Assembly: GCF_018200035.1 (NCBI RefSeq) | Contig: NZ_CP073581.1 | Coordinates: forward strand, 1,298,501-1,362,500 | Source of the DNA: Sulfitobacter albidus | GTDB lineage: Bacteria; Pseudomonadota; Alphaproteobacteria; Rhodobacterales; Rhodobacteraceae | Reading direction: 5' to 3' | Length of the DNA: 64,000 nt | In this document: one piece after another, positions 56,748 to 64,000 of the stretch | Position numbering within the stretch: the stretch's first letter is position 1 | How the letters are laid out: the number at the start of each line of letters is the position of its first letter | Translations under genes and position numbers: made by a program | The notes under the pieces: generated by a model | What the model was told of the DNA's origin: nothing | Seen by the model: the letters and a program-made list of their open reading frames with translations, nothing else | Database searches by the model: none

Positions 56748-56772
56748 AAAGGGCAGGGGGTAAGCCCTGCCC
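56745..56772 (-). terminator. Terminator of the DUF1127 gene
   Basis: On the minus strand the perfect 8-bp stem GGGCAGGG / CCCTGCCC (loop CTTACC) is followed by TTTTTT, 36 bp after the DUF1127 stop. Confidence 0.85.
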
Positions 56773-56807
56773 AGTCAGAAGAGGTCTGGCGGAACGCCAC
56801 GGGGAAG

Positions 56808-57041
56808 TCACGCCCGCCAGAACACCTTGGCCGCCTCTGTATCGGCGGCGTCCGGTGTCAGCCCCACATCCTGCAGCTGCCACGGCTCAAGCGCCTTGAG
56901 CGCAAGCCGTGTGCGGCGGCGTGTGGCCCATTTTGTCACGCAGGCCGCGAACTTGACACTGACGACTGCTGCCAGCGGCAGATCCTGCGCACCGTTCAGA
57001 AGGGTCAATGCGGTGCTCAGCCGGGTCTCTGCGTGTGTCAT
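56808..57041 (-). CDS. DUF1127 (YjiS-like) small protein
   Basis: A 77-residue protein. The C-terminal half is a DUF1127 domain: a basic helix RRRTRLALKALEPWQLQDVGLT. The N-terminal part is moderately hydrophobic (LPLAAVVSVKFAACVTKW). Short DUF1127 proteins in rhizobia and Rhodobacter (CcaF1 type) are RNA-binding factors, so RNA metabolism is possible here but not shown. AAGGAG is 7 bases before ATG 57041. The gene is divergent from the MocR regulator and shares its palindromes. Confidence 0.82.
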   Translation of the reverse strand: MTHAETRLSTALTLLNGAQDLPLAAVVSVKFAACVTKWATRRRTRLALKALEPWQLQDVGLTPDAADTEAAKVFWRA

Positions 57042-57057
57042 GGGAAACTCCTTTGAA

Positions 57058-57073
57058 ATTGTGTTGACACAAT
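57058..57073. promoter_or_regulatory. Perfect palindrome ATTGTGTTGACACAAT (MocR-type site A)
   Basis: Seven-base perfect arms around a TG centre lie in the divergent promoter region of DUF1127 and mocR. The site includes the TTGACA -35 element of the plus-strand promoter and lies 17 bp before the DUF1127 start. It is well placed to control both genes. Confidence 0.6.
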
Positions 57074-57094
57074 ATGGCGGTGTTGCCATACAAT
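57064..57094 (+). promoter_or_regulatory. Promoter of the MocR gene
   Basis: TTGACA (57064-57069) and TACAAT (57089-57094) are 19 bp apart. The -35 lies within palindrome A, and a half-site TTGGTACAAT (57096-57105) directly follows the -10, which suggests autoregulation. Confidence 0.45.
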
Positions 57095-57131
57095 ATTGGT
57101 ACAATGCAATCACACGCTGATCTACGGAAAT

Positions 57132-57148
57132 ATTGTAATGGATACAAT
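57132..57148. promoter_or_regulatory. Imperfect palindrome ATTGTAATGGATACAAT over the MocR start (site C)
   Basis: Arms ATTGTA and TACAAT enclose the ATG start codon (57138-57140) of the regulator gene. It is one base longer in the centre than the other sites. Confidence 0.45.
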
Positions 57149-58549
57149 TTGGCAGCCGGCGCTCGACCCTGAGGTCAAGCCAAAGTACCGCGGCGTCGTT
57201 CAGGCGATCCGCGAGGGCATCGGGAAAGGGGCGCTGAAACCCGGCGACAAACTGCCACCGGTGCGCGATCTGGGCTGGCGTCTGGGCATGACGCCGGGCA
57301 CGGTCGCGCGCGCCTACACGGTGCTGACGGACGAGGGGGTGTTGAACGCAGAGGTCGGGCGCGGCACGTTTGTTGCGGGCCCAGCGCGGCGCGAACGGCC
57401 GCTCAACCTCATCGAGGAGGATGCTGTCGTGCATCTGACGGGGGGGATACGGATACGGTCAACCTGTTCTCGCCGCATCTGCCCAATGGCGGGCAGGCGC
57501 GGTTGATCCGCACACTGCTGGCGGACGTGGCACAGGATCCGCCATCGGGGGTCATGCACTACCCCTCGCGCGCCGGGGCCCGTGCCGCGCGCGAGGCGAT
57601 GTTGCACTGGCTGCGCGGCACGCCGCTGGGGGCCGTGGATCAAAACGAGGTCGTGCTGTCGCACGGTGGCCAGAACGGGATCATGCTGGTGTATCAGACG
57701 GTCCTGCGCGGGCGGCGCCCCGTTATCCTGGTCGAGGAGCTGTCGTATCCCGGTTTCCGCCGCGCGGCGGAAGCGTTGCGCGCCGATGTGGTGCCGGTGG
57801 CGATGGACGCGGACGGGCTTGATCCCGACGCGCTGCGCGGGGCCATCGCGCGCCACCCGGAGGCGCAGGTGATCTGCACCTCGCCAGAGGTCCACAGCCC
57901 GACCTGCGGCTTTACCCCGCTCGCCCGGCGGCAGCAGATTGCCGCCATCGCACGCCAGCACGATCTGAGCATTCTCGAGGATGATTGTTACCGTATGGGC
58001 CGGGCGGAGGCGCCGGGATACCGCCAACTCGCGCCCGAGCGCAGTTTCTACGTCACCTCCCTGTCGAAATCGATCACGCCCGCGCTGCGGCTGGGCTGCG
58101 TCATCGGCCCCAAGGCGCAGGCCAGCGCGCTGCACCGTGCGGCGGAGCACGGGTATTTCGGCCTTGCCACCCCGATCACCGATCTTGCGGCCAAGCTGCT
58201 GGTGCACCCCGATCTCGACGCGATCATGGCGCGCAGCCGCGCGGGCGTGGAGCAATACGTGAAGGCGGCGGTCAACATCCTTGGAGGACACGACCTGCGC
58301 TGGCGCCCTGATGTGCCGTTCATGTGGCTGCACCTGCCCGCAGGCTGGCGCGCCAGCGCGTTTTGTCGCGCGGCGGAGGCGCAGGGCGTGCGGGTGCGCG
58401 CAGCGGAGGAATTCGCGATTCGCGACGCGCAGGTGCCCCATGCCGTGCGCATGGCCGTCAATGCGGGCGTCAGCCTGCGCAGTTTCGAGGCCGCGATGGA
58501 GCGGTTGCGCAATCTGCTCGACAATCCGTCGGAAGAAATCGGCGTCTAA
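57138..58549 (+). CDS. MocR/PdxR-type GntR regulator with aminotransferase domain, frame broken once
   Basis: The N-terminal 75 residues are a GntR winged helix (YRGVVQAIREGIGKGALKPGDKLPPVRDLGWRLGMTPGTVARAYTVL). After a linker the frame slips at the G-run 57440-57446. The fold-type I aminotransferase domain then continues from about 57447 in another frame (HGGQNGIMLVYQTVLRG, CTSPEVHSPTCGF, ILEDDCYRM, PLP lysine in TSLSKSITPALRLG) to TAA 58547-58549. An eighth G gives 470 residues. MocR proteins sense PLP or amino-compound ligands. The neighbouring palindromes suggest it represses itself and the DUF1127 gene. Confidence 0.87.
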
Positions 58550-59574
58550 AAGACCGCTGCCGATCCCCAGGCCAGTCCAGTCGCGATTGCCGCCGCCGAC
58601 AGCAGCGCGGAATAGAGCGCAAGTTTGATGTAGGAAAACGGCCGCTCGCCAAAGGTGCGCCCGTCGATGCCGGATACAACCACCTTCATCGCGCGGCCCT
58701 TGTAGGTGTAGTGCAGGATCCAGACCGGCAGTAGAATGCGCCGGTAGTGGATGCCGGTGGTGTCGGTGTTGTAGGTGATGGCATGCACGCCGCGTTTGTT
58801 GATGCGCGCGCGGATCCGGTTCTTGATCAGGATCTTCTTGTCGGGCGCGTTGGCGATCAACCCTTGCGCCACACTTTGGTGGTGCCGCTCTGCGGCAAAT
58901 CCCGCGAGGTAGCCGGGCGCGTAGCTGCGCAGATCCGACGGGCGGAAATCATGCAGGATCCCGTCGCGGATGAGCGGCGTCACATGGGGCGAGGCGGGCA
59001 TCAAGAGATCGTCAAACCGGATGCCCATCTGCCCCGACGTGCGGTGCGTGCGGCGATTGTCGCCAGATCCGGTGGTGTATTTGGCCCAGTAACTGACGGC
59101 CTCGTCGCTATCAAAGGTCCAGAACGGCGCGTAGAGCCCCGCCACACGCGCCTGCGCCACGGTAGCCGCGAGATCGCGCGGGGCCGCCACGCGATTGCCC
59201 GCCCATGTCTGCGCCTGCTGCTGGGCCTCTGCCTCTTCTATACGAAAGGGGATCAGCGCCATCGTCTCGTATCCCACATCGACGAGCGCGCGCACGACCG
59301 GGCCGTCGCAATAGGGGCAGCGCTCTGACAGGGCGGCACCGGCAAAGATCACCTCGCCGCCGCAGCTGCGGCACTGGTAGGCATCGGTCTGGTGCGGGGC
59401 GGGCACGTCGTCGCTGGCGCCATCGTGGGGGTGCTCTGCGGCGGGGTTGGCGCCGGGCGGCTCAGTGATGTCGTGCACCGTGCCGCAGCTGGTGCAGCGC
59501 AGCCCGCCCGCGCCGGGGCTGTAGCCGCATTGCCCCGCGCAACTGGGGCATTTGAGCGGATCGGCGGCGCTCAA
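58546..59574 (-). CDS. Double zinc-ribbon membrane protein, unknown
   Basis: A 342-residue protein with two N-terminal zinc ribbons (CPSCAGQC...CTSCG and CRSCGG...CPYCDG), a middle domain with many aromatic residues (PFWTFDSDEAVSYWAKY), and a C-terminal hydrophobic segment (ALYSALLSAAAIATGLAW). Such proteins resemble the 'TFIIB-type zinc ribbon-containing' membrane proteins often misnamed as helicases. Function unknown. The start is TTG 59574, which overlaps the upstream gene's stop as TTGA. It forms a pair with the small membrane-protein gene before it. Confidence 0.75.
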   Translation of the reverse strand: MSAADPLKCPSCAGQCGYSPGAGGLRCTSCGTVHDITEPPGANPAAEHPHDGASDDVPAPHQTDAYQCRSCGGEVIFAGAALSERCPYCDGPVVRALVDVGYETMALIPFRIEEAEAQQQAQTWAGNRVAAPRDLAATVAQARVAGLYAPFWTFDSDEAVSYWAKYTTGSGDNRRTHRTSGQMGIRFDDLLMPASPHVTPLIRDGILHDFRPSDLRSYAPGYLAGFAAERHHQSVAQGLIANAPDKKILIKNRIRARINKRGVHAITYNTDTTGIHYRRILLPVWILHYTYKGRAMKVVVSGIDGRTFGERPFSYIKLALYSALLSAAAIATGLAWGSAAVF

Positions 59575-59885
59575 TCCGACTCCCCCAGCGCAGCGGCAAT
59601 TTCCAACAGGATCTGCAGGCGCAGCCATGACCGCTCAACCGCCCCGTCGAGATCGCCGGTCACGGCCCAGTCGCCGATGATGGTGGCAAAAAACCACGTG
59701 CCCATGAGCCAGAACGCAATGATCGCCCAACCCGCGATGCCGCGGATGCGGCTAGCGGAGCCCACGCGCAGCTCGTGACGCGCCTCGCGCACGCGGATCG
59801 CCTTGACCACGGGGATCATTCCGATAGCCGTCGACAGGGTAAATAGCACAAGCGTGGCAAGCGTGGGAGCGGCGAGGGTTTCCAT
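59571..59885 (-). CDS. Small two-helix membrane protein, unknown
   Basis: A 104-residue protein with two hydrophobic segments (ATLVLFTLSTAIGMIPVV and IAGWAIIAFWLMGTWFFATIIGDWAV), a short basic loop between them (KAIRVREARHELRVG) and a soluble tail rich in Leu/Glu. No family recognised. Its TGA overlaps the TTG start of the zinc-ribbon gene, so the two products may form a membrane complex; this is inference. Confidence 0.68.
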   Translation of the reverse strand: METLAAPTLATLVLFTLSTAIGMIPVVKAIRVREARHELRVGSASRIRGIAGWAIIAFWLMGTWFFATIIGDWAVTGDLDGAVERSWLRLQILLEIAAALGESD

Positions 59886-59999
59886 CCCGACAGCATAAAC
59901 CGCGATCCGGGCCGGGTAAAAGAGGGAATGGTGATGGGGTAAATAAATACCTTATTTGCAAGCACCTGTTTTGCATATGTATTTCGCAACTTGTGCCGC

Positions 60000-60027
60000 T
60001 TGACCCGACCTGCGCCATCTATATAAC
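60000..60027 (+). promoter_or_regulatory. Promoter of rplM-rpsI
   Basis: TTGACC (60000-60005) and TATAAC (60022-60027) are 16 bp apart and lie 55 bp upstream of the rplM ATG. Confidence 0.6.
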
Positions 60028-60081
60028 GCCTCCATCACATCGGGGGATTTCCCCGTCCAAACGAATACGGGAATACCGTCC

Positions 60082-60543
60082 ATGAAAACCTTTTCTGCAA
60101 CACCGGCAGACATCGACAAGAAATGGATCATCATTGACGCCGAAGGCGTCGTGCTGGGCCGCCTTGCGTCGATCGTTGCCACACGTCTGCGGGGCAAGCA
60201 CAAGCCCTCCTTCACCCCTCACATGGATTGCGGCGACAACGTCATCGTGATCAACGCCGAAAAAGTGCAAATGACCGGCAAGAAGCGTGAAGAAAACTTC
60301 TACTGGCACACCGGCCACCCCGGCGGCATCAAGCAGCGCACCAAAGCCGACATTCTTGAGGGCAAGCACCCCGAGCGCGTCGTCACCCAAGCGGTCAAGC
60401 GCATGCTGCCCGGCAACCGCCTGAGCCGCCAGATCATGACCAACCTGCGTGTCTACGCCGGTGGCGATCACCCCCACGAGGCGCAAAGCCCCGAAGTTCT
60501 GGACGTGAAGTCCATGAACAAGAAAAACACGCGGAGTGCATGA
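60082..60543 (+). CDS. rplM: 50S ribosomal protein L13
   Basis: L13 binds 23S rRNA early in large-subunit assembly. The 153-residue protein begins [21 protein letters not shown] and carries [29 protein letters not shown] and the [28 protein letters not shown]-terminal block. It is followed by rpsI with an ATGA overlap or a 2-bp gap depending on the start used, the conserved L13-S9 pair. Confidence 0.98.
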   Translation: MKTFSATPADIDKKWIIIDAEGVVLGRLASIVATRLRGKHKPSFTPHMDCGDNVIVINAEKVQMTGKKREENFYWHTGHPGGIKQRTKADILEGKHPERVVTQAVKRMLPGNRLSRQIMTNLRVYAGGDHPHEAQSPEVLDVKSMNKKNTRSA

Positions 60544-60545
60544 GC

Positions 60546-61052
60546 ATGGCTGACGAAATCAAATCCCTCGACGATCTCAAGGACGTCGTGACAGAAAACG
60601 TCGGTGGCGTGCAGGGCTCGTCCGCCGACGAGACACTGATCGCCCGTGAGCCCCAGCGCGACGAGCTGGGCCGTTCCTATGCCACCGGCAAGCGGAAGGA
60701 TGCGGTCGCCCGCGTCTGGATCAAGCCCGGTTCGGGCAAGGTCGTCGTGAACGGCAAGCCGCAGAACGAATATTTTGCCCGCCCCGTGCTGCAGATGATC
60801 CTGGCACAGCCCTTCACCATCACGGGCACGGAAGGTCAGTTCGACGTCTACGCCACGGTCAAGGGCGGCGGTCTGTCCGGTCAGGCCGGCGCGGTCAAGC
60901 ACGGTGTCTCCAAGGCGCTGCAGCTGTACGATCCCGCGATGCGCGGCGCGCTGAAAGCGGCAGGCTTCCTGACCCGCGACAGCCGTGTCGTCGAGCGTAA
61001 GAAATACGGTAAAGCCAAAGCGCGTAAGAGCTTCCAGTTCTCCAAGCGTTAA
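60546..61052 (+). CDS. rpsI: 30S ribosomal protein S9
   Basis: S9 reaches the P-site tRNA with its C-terminal tail. The 168-residue protein has an acidic alphaproteobacterial N-terminal extension (about 40 residues), then [49 protein letters not shown] and the tail [20 protein letters not shown] 60546 has GGAG 9 bases upstream; ATG 60540, which overlaps the rplM stop, is too close to it. A terminator follows. Confidence 0.97.
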   Translation: MADEIKSLDDLKDVVTENVGGVQGSSADETLIAREPQRDELGRSYATGKRKDAVARVWIKPGSGKVVVNGKPQNEYFARPVLQMILAQPFTITGTEGQFDVYATVKGGGLSGQAGAVKHGVSKALQLYDPAMRGALKAAGFLTRDSRVVERKKYGKAKARKSFQFSKR

Positions 61053-61072
61053 GCGTTATTACCCGAGTTCGG

Positions 61073-61105
61073 AAAAGGCCGCTCCCGCAGGGGGGCGGCT
61101 TTTTT
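61073..61105 (+). terminator. Terminator of rplM-rpsI
   Basis: Stem AAAAGGCCGCTCCC / GGGGGGCGGCTTTT (one mismatch, one G-U), loop GCA, ending in six T, 20 bp after the rpsI stop. Confidence 0.88.
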
Positions 61106-61151
61106 CATGGGCGCACTGGAAAGCGCGCGCCGTCGGGATTAGCTTAATCCA

Positions 61152-62141
61152 ATGAAATACTCCGTACTCGATCTTTGCCCGGTGCCCGAGGGCGCCAACG
61201 CCGCGCAGGCGATGCGCAATTCCGTCGATCTGGCGCAGCACGCCGAATCCTTGGGCTATCATCGCTACTGGATGGCCGAGCATCACAATATGCCGGGCAT
61301 CGCCTCGGCGGCGACCTCGGTGCTGTTGGGCCATGTCGCGGGGCAGACGCGCCACATCCGCGTCGGCGCGGGCGGCATCATGTTGCCCAACCACGCGCCG
61401 CTGACGATTGCGGAGCAGTTCGGCACGCTCGCCACACTCTACCCCGACCGGATCGACCTTGGACTGGGCCGCGCGCCCGGCGGCGACGGGCACGTCTGGC
61501 AGGCGCTGCGCCGCAGTCGCGCGGGGCAGGACAGTTTTCCTCAGGATGTCATGGAGTTGCAGGGCTATCTGGGCGATGAAACTGGGGCCGTTCAGGCCCA
61601 TCCTGGGCAGGGGACGCATGTGCCTTTGTGGATCCTCGGATCCTCGCTCTACGGCGCGCAGCTGGCCGCGCATCTGGGGTTGCCCTACGCCTTTGCCTCA
61701 CATTTTGCGCCCGACGCGCTGGAGGATGCCGCGTATCTCTACCGCCGTGATTTCAAACCGTCCGAGCAGTTGGCGCAGCCGCATTTCATGTTGGCAATCA
61801 ACGTCTTTGCCGCCGACACCGATGCCGAAGGGGCATATTTGCGGACCTCGATGCAGCAGGCGTTCGCGCGGCTGCGCAGTGGTACGCCCGGCAAGCTGCC
61901 GCGCCCCGTCGCGGATATCGACGCGGCGATTGGGGCGGGCATGCGCGCGGCCGTCGATGGCGCCCTGCGGATCTCAGCCACGGGATCACCGCAAACGGTG
62001 CGCGATCAGATCGCGGCGCTGGTGCATCAACACCGGCCCGATGAGGTGATCCTCACCGGCCAGATCCACGACCACGCCGCGCGCAAACGCTCGTTCGAGA
62101 TTGCCGCGCAAGCGTTGCACGCGCTGCCCGCCGCCGCCTAA
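61152..62141 (+). CDS. Luciferase-like (LLM) flavin-dependent oxidoreductase
   Basis: A 329-residue TIM-barrel protein of the bacterial luciferase family, group YhbW/MsnO8. [81 protein letters not shown] and the final [12 protein letters not shown] block are present. It likely uses FMNH2 and oxygen on an unknown substrate. No flavin reductase is nearby. Its TAA is interleaved with the stop of the convergent tetR gene. Confidence 0.88.
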   Translation: MKYSVLDLCPVPEGANAAQAMRNSVDLAQHAESLGYHRYWMAEHHNMPGIASAATSVLLGHVAGQTRHIRVGAGGIMLPNHAPLTIAEQFGTLATLYPDRIDLGLGRAPGGDGHVWQALRRSRAGQDSFPQDVMELQGYLGDETGAVQAHPGQGTHVPLWILGSSLYGAQLAAHLGLPYAFASHFAPDALEDAAYLYRRDFKPSEQLAQPHFMLAINVFAADTDAEGAYLRTSMQQAFARLRSGTPGKLPRPVADIDAAIGAGMRAAVDGALRISATGSPQTVRDQIAALVHQHRPDEVILTGQIHDHAARKRSFEIAAQALHALPAAA

Positions 62142-62755
62142 TCGTCCGGCGGGATCAGACCCAGCCCGCGCAGGTAGATCCCGATACCCGATTCCAGCAG
62201 ATCCTCGGGCGGGAACGGCGAGGCGCGCCCCGGCGAGTTGCGCGCGAACAGCTCGACCACCCCGTGGCTCATCGCCCAGATATGCGCCGAAAACATCGCG
62301 GCGGGGGGACGTTTTTCGGCAGGGATGTGCTGGCTCAGATCGCCGGCGGCTTTTTCCAGCACCCCGTTGGCGCGGCCCGCGGCGACGGCCAGTTCAGGCG
62401 TGCGGTTGATTGACAGACCGCTTTCGAACATCGCGATGTAGTGGCCGGGGTATTTGCGCGCGAAGGCCAGATAGGCGCGGCCCGTCGCCTCGAACGCCGC
62501 CAGCGCGGAGGGTTGGCCAGTTTGATAGGCATGCTCCATCAACTCGCCAAACATCTCGTAGCCTTGCAGCGCCGCCTCGGCGATCAGATCATCGCGCCCG
62601 TCGTAGTGACGGTAGACGGCCGCCGGGGTGACGCCGGCCTCTTTCGCGGCCTGACTGAGCGTGAACCCCGTCGGGCCCTTCTGCTCGATCAGCGCGAGGG
62701 CGGCATCGACCAACGCCTGACGCAGATTGCCGTGATGATAGCCGCGTTTAGGCAT
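62138..62755 (-). CDS. TetR family transcriptional regulator
   Basis: A 205-residue regulator. The N-terminal helix-turn-helix is [49 protein letters not shown], and the rest is a helical ligand domain of the WHG type ([17 protein letters not shown]). The ATG at 62755 lies inside the end of ppk2 (8-bp overlap), so it is cotranscribed with the kinase and may regulate its own operon. Its ligand cannot be told from sequence. Confidence 0.9.
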   Translation of the reverse strand: MPKRGYHHGNLRQALVDAALALIEQKGPTGFTLSQAAKEAGVTPAAVYRHYDGRDDLIAEAALQGYEMFGELMEHAYQTGQPSALAAFEATGRAYLAFARKYPGHYIAMFESGLSINRTPELAVAAGRANGVLEKAAGDLSQHIPAEKRPPAAMFSAHIWAMSHGVVELFARNSPGRASPFPPEDLLESGIGIYLRGLGLIPPDD

Positions 62756-63617
62756 TCCAGATGTCGGGGCCCGCGCAGATGCTGCGATCGATCTCGCCGA
62801 TGGCGTCCGCATCCTTGCGGTCGTAGTCAAAGCTGTGCAGCACGGTGCGGATTGCGTTGAGCCGCGCGCGGCGCTTGTCGTCAGAGCGCACAACCGTCCA
62901 GGGCGCATGGGCCGTGTGCGACCGCGCGAGCGTGTCCTGAATGGCCGCCGAGTATTCGTTCCACAGGTGCAGCCCCTTCACGTCGATCCCGCTGAGCTTC
63001 CATTGTTTGAGCGGATCGCTCTCGCGTTTGAGCATTCGGGAAAGTTGTTCGGCCCGTCCCACGTTGAGCCAGAATTTGAAAAGGTGGATGCCGTCCTCGA
63101 CAAGCATCTGCTCGAACGGTTGGACTTGGGCAAAGAACCGTGCGTTCTGGTCGGGGGTGCAAAAGCCGAATACCGGCTCGACCACACCGCGATTGTACCA
63201 GCTGCGATCAAAGAAAACCACTTCACCCGCGGCGGGCAAGTGGCTGATGTAGCGTTGGAAATACCATTGCGTGCGCTCGGTGTCCGAGGGTTTGGAGAGC
63301 GCCACCACCCGTGCCGCGCGCGGGTTGAGGTTCATCCGGAACCGCCCGATGGTGCCTCCCTTTCCGGCGGCATCGCGCCCCTCGAACACCATGGCGACGC
63401 GGGTGCCCGTCTCGCGCGTCCAGGCCTGCCATTTGACCAGCTCGATCTGCAGCGCGTCCATGGCGGCGTCGTATTTCTTGCGGCTGAGGCGTTTTTCATG
63501 CGGGTAGCTGTCCGACAGCATCACGCCCTTTTCGGCGGAGGCGACGGCGGTGCGCACGTCCTCGGGGGCGTCATTTTCAAAGAACGCGCTGATCGCGCCG
63601 TCAAAGGGCAGGGACAT
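62748..63617 (-). CDS. ppk2: Polyphosphate kinase 2
   Basis: PPK2 transfers phosphate between polyphosphate and nucleoside diphosphates. The 289-residue single-domain enzyme has Walker [43 protein letters not shown] (Walker B with the lid start) and the C-terminal [20 protein letters not shown]. It looks like class I, which prefers ADP or GDP. Start ATG 63617 follows AGGTG; a GTG six bases upstream is possible. It lies 49 bp behind an alpha/beta hydrolase gene and overlaps tetR. Confidence 0.94.
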   Translation of the reverse strand: MSLPFDGAISAFFENDAPEDVRTAVASAEKGVMLSDSYPHEKRLSRKKYDAAMDALQIELVKWQAWTRETGTRVAMVFEGRDAAGKGGTIGRFRMNLNPRAARVVALSKPSDTERTQWYFQRYISHLPAAGEVVFFDRSWYNRGVVEPVFGFCTPDQNARFFAQVQPFEQMLVEDGIHLFKFWLNVGRAEQLSRMLKRESDPLKQWKLSGIDVKGLHLWNEYSAAIQDTLARSHTAHAPWTVVRSDDKRRARLNAIRTVLHSFDYDRKDADAIGEIDRSICAGPDIWNA

Positions 63618-63666
63618 TGTCACACCTATTCAAACCACTGGCGGGGACTATGCGATGTTAATCGGA

Positions 63667-64000
63667 TTAACGCAAACCCGCACGGGCCGCGACACGGTCG
63701 ATCGCAGCGACCGATTCCTCGGGGGCTACGTGGTGCGGCATGTGGCCGATCCCCTCAAGCACGGTGAGATTGGCGCCCGGCACCTGTTTCGACAGCGGCT
63801 CCGAGTGCACGGTCAGCGGCACGATGGTGTCGGCATCGCCGTGCACGATCTCGAACGGCATGGTCAGATCGGGGTAGCGTTTGACCATCTTCACGATATG
63901 CGGGTAGAGGCCGTTGACCTGCTGCGCATTGGCGCGCAAGCTTTCGCGGCGCAGCACCAGCGCGGCACCGACGTGGGTGGCATACCCCTCGGGTGCGGGC
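63667..64000 (-). CDS. Alpha/beta hydrolase, C-terminal part
   Basis: The gene runs off the right edge; 110 residues are seen. The late catalytic residues of an alpha/beta hydrolase are present: the Asp in FEIVHGDADTIVPL and the His in VLEGIGHMPHHVAPE. The nucleophile Ser lies outside the window. The pattern fits esterases or haloperoxidase-like hydrolases; the substrate is unknown. It is the first visible gene of the ppk2-tetR operon. Confidence 0.82.
   Translation of the reverse strand, partial: PAPEGYATHVGAALVLRRESLRANAQQVNGLYPHIVKMVKRYPDLTMPFEIVHGDADTIVPLTVHSEPLSKQVPGANLTVLEGIGHMPHHVAPEESVAAIDRVAARAGLR

Noticed and set aside
57042..57434. Upstream extension of the DUF1127 frame over the mocR gene
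   Set aside because: It crosses the promoter and the regulator coding region. ATG 57041 has AAGGAG at the right place.

Overview
The window is 64 kb of GC-rich (about 63-64% by eye) chromosomal DNA from an alphaproteobacterium, most likely order Rhodobacterales (Roseobacter group). Reasons: sciP next to ctrA next to ligA/recG, DUF4167, Usg, DUF1127 and LpxI proteins, a trmFO gene with its own neighbourhood, and protein sequences that read like marine Rhodobacteraceae. The genus cannot be fixed. I saw no rRNA, tRNA, CRISPR, insertion sequence or phage gene. It is a dense, largely housekeeping core region.

Layout. 1-2.7 kb: the end of an M20 amidohydrolase and two adjacent agmatinase-type ureohydrolases, then two small proteins. 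2.7-5.4 kb: prfA-prmC and a DUF4167 gene. 5.5-12.9 kb (minus): one tightly overlapping operon lptF-lptG-lptD-surA-pdxA-rsmA (outer-membrane biogenesis, vitamin B6, rRNA methylation). 13-25.7 kb: pepA-holC, an ATP-grasp ligase, a membrane aspartic protease, a MarC protein with an ABC-F ATPase, ndk, a BKACE enzyme, a ThiE-like protein, trmJ, ctaA with an M32 carboxypeptidase, and a small exported protein. 25.7-31.2 kb: gyrA, usg, a DUF2855 protein and a LOV-domain blue-light histidine kinase. 31.3-42.8 kb (plus): the envelope cluster frr-uppS-cdsA-dxr-rseP-bamA-skp-fabZ-lpxA-lpxI-lpxB. 42.9-49.8 kb: mnmA, the cell-cycle pair sciP-ctrA, then ligA-recG. 50-53.7 kb: an IscU-like scaffold, hisI, and a tRNA-related minus operon trmFO-methyltransferase-gluQ. 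54-59.9 kb: a di-heme peroxidase, enoyl-CoA hydratase, hotdog thioesterase, a divergent DUF1127/MocR pair and a zinc-ribbon membrane pair. 60-64 kb: rplM-rpsI, a luciferase-like oxidoreductase, and an alpha/beta hydrolase-ppk2-tetR operon.

Two patterns run through the window. First, eight single-base contractions in runs of C or G break seven genes, including lptG, dxr and mnmA, which are normally essential or close to it. A common run-length cause, most likely sequencing or assembly error, explains this better than seven pseudogenes. Second, six of about twelve convergent gene pairs overlap by exactly 4 nt with interleaved stop codons.

No clear-cut new defence or mobile system is present. 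The parts most worth a second look are a 63-bp in-frame tandem repeat that fills the frr-uppS gap as a possible coupled mini-ORF, a set of near-identical palindromes around the MocR/DUF1127 pair, the LOV histidine kinase, a large hairpin plus a direct repeat in the only long gene-free stretch (53655-54032), and two small membrane-protein genes (41 and 42 codons).
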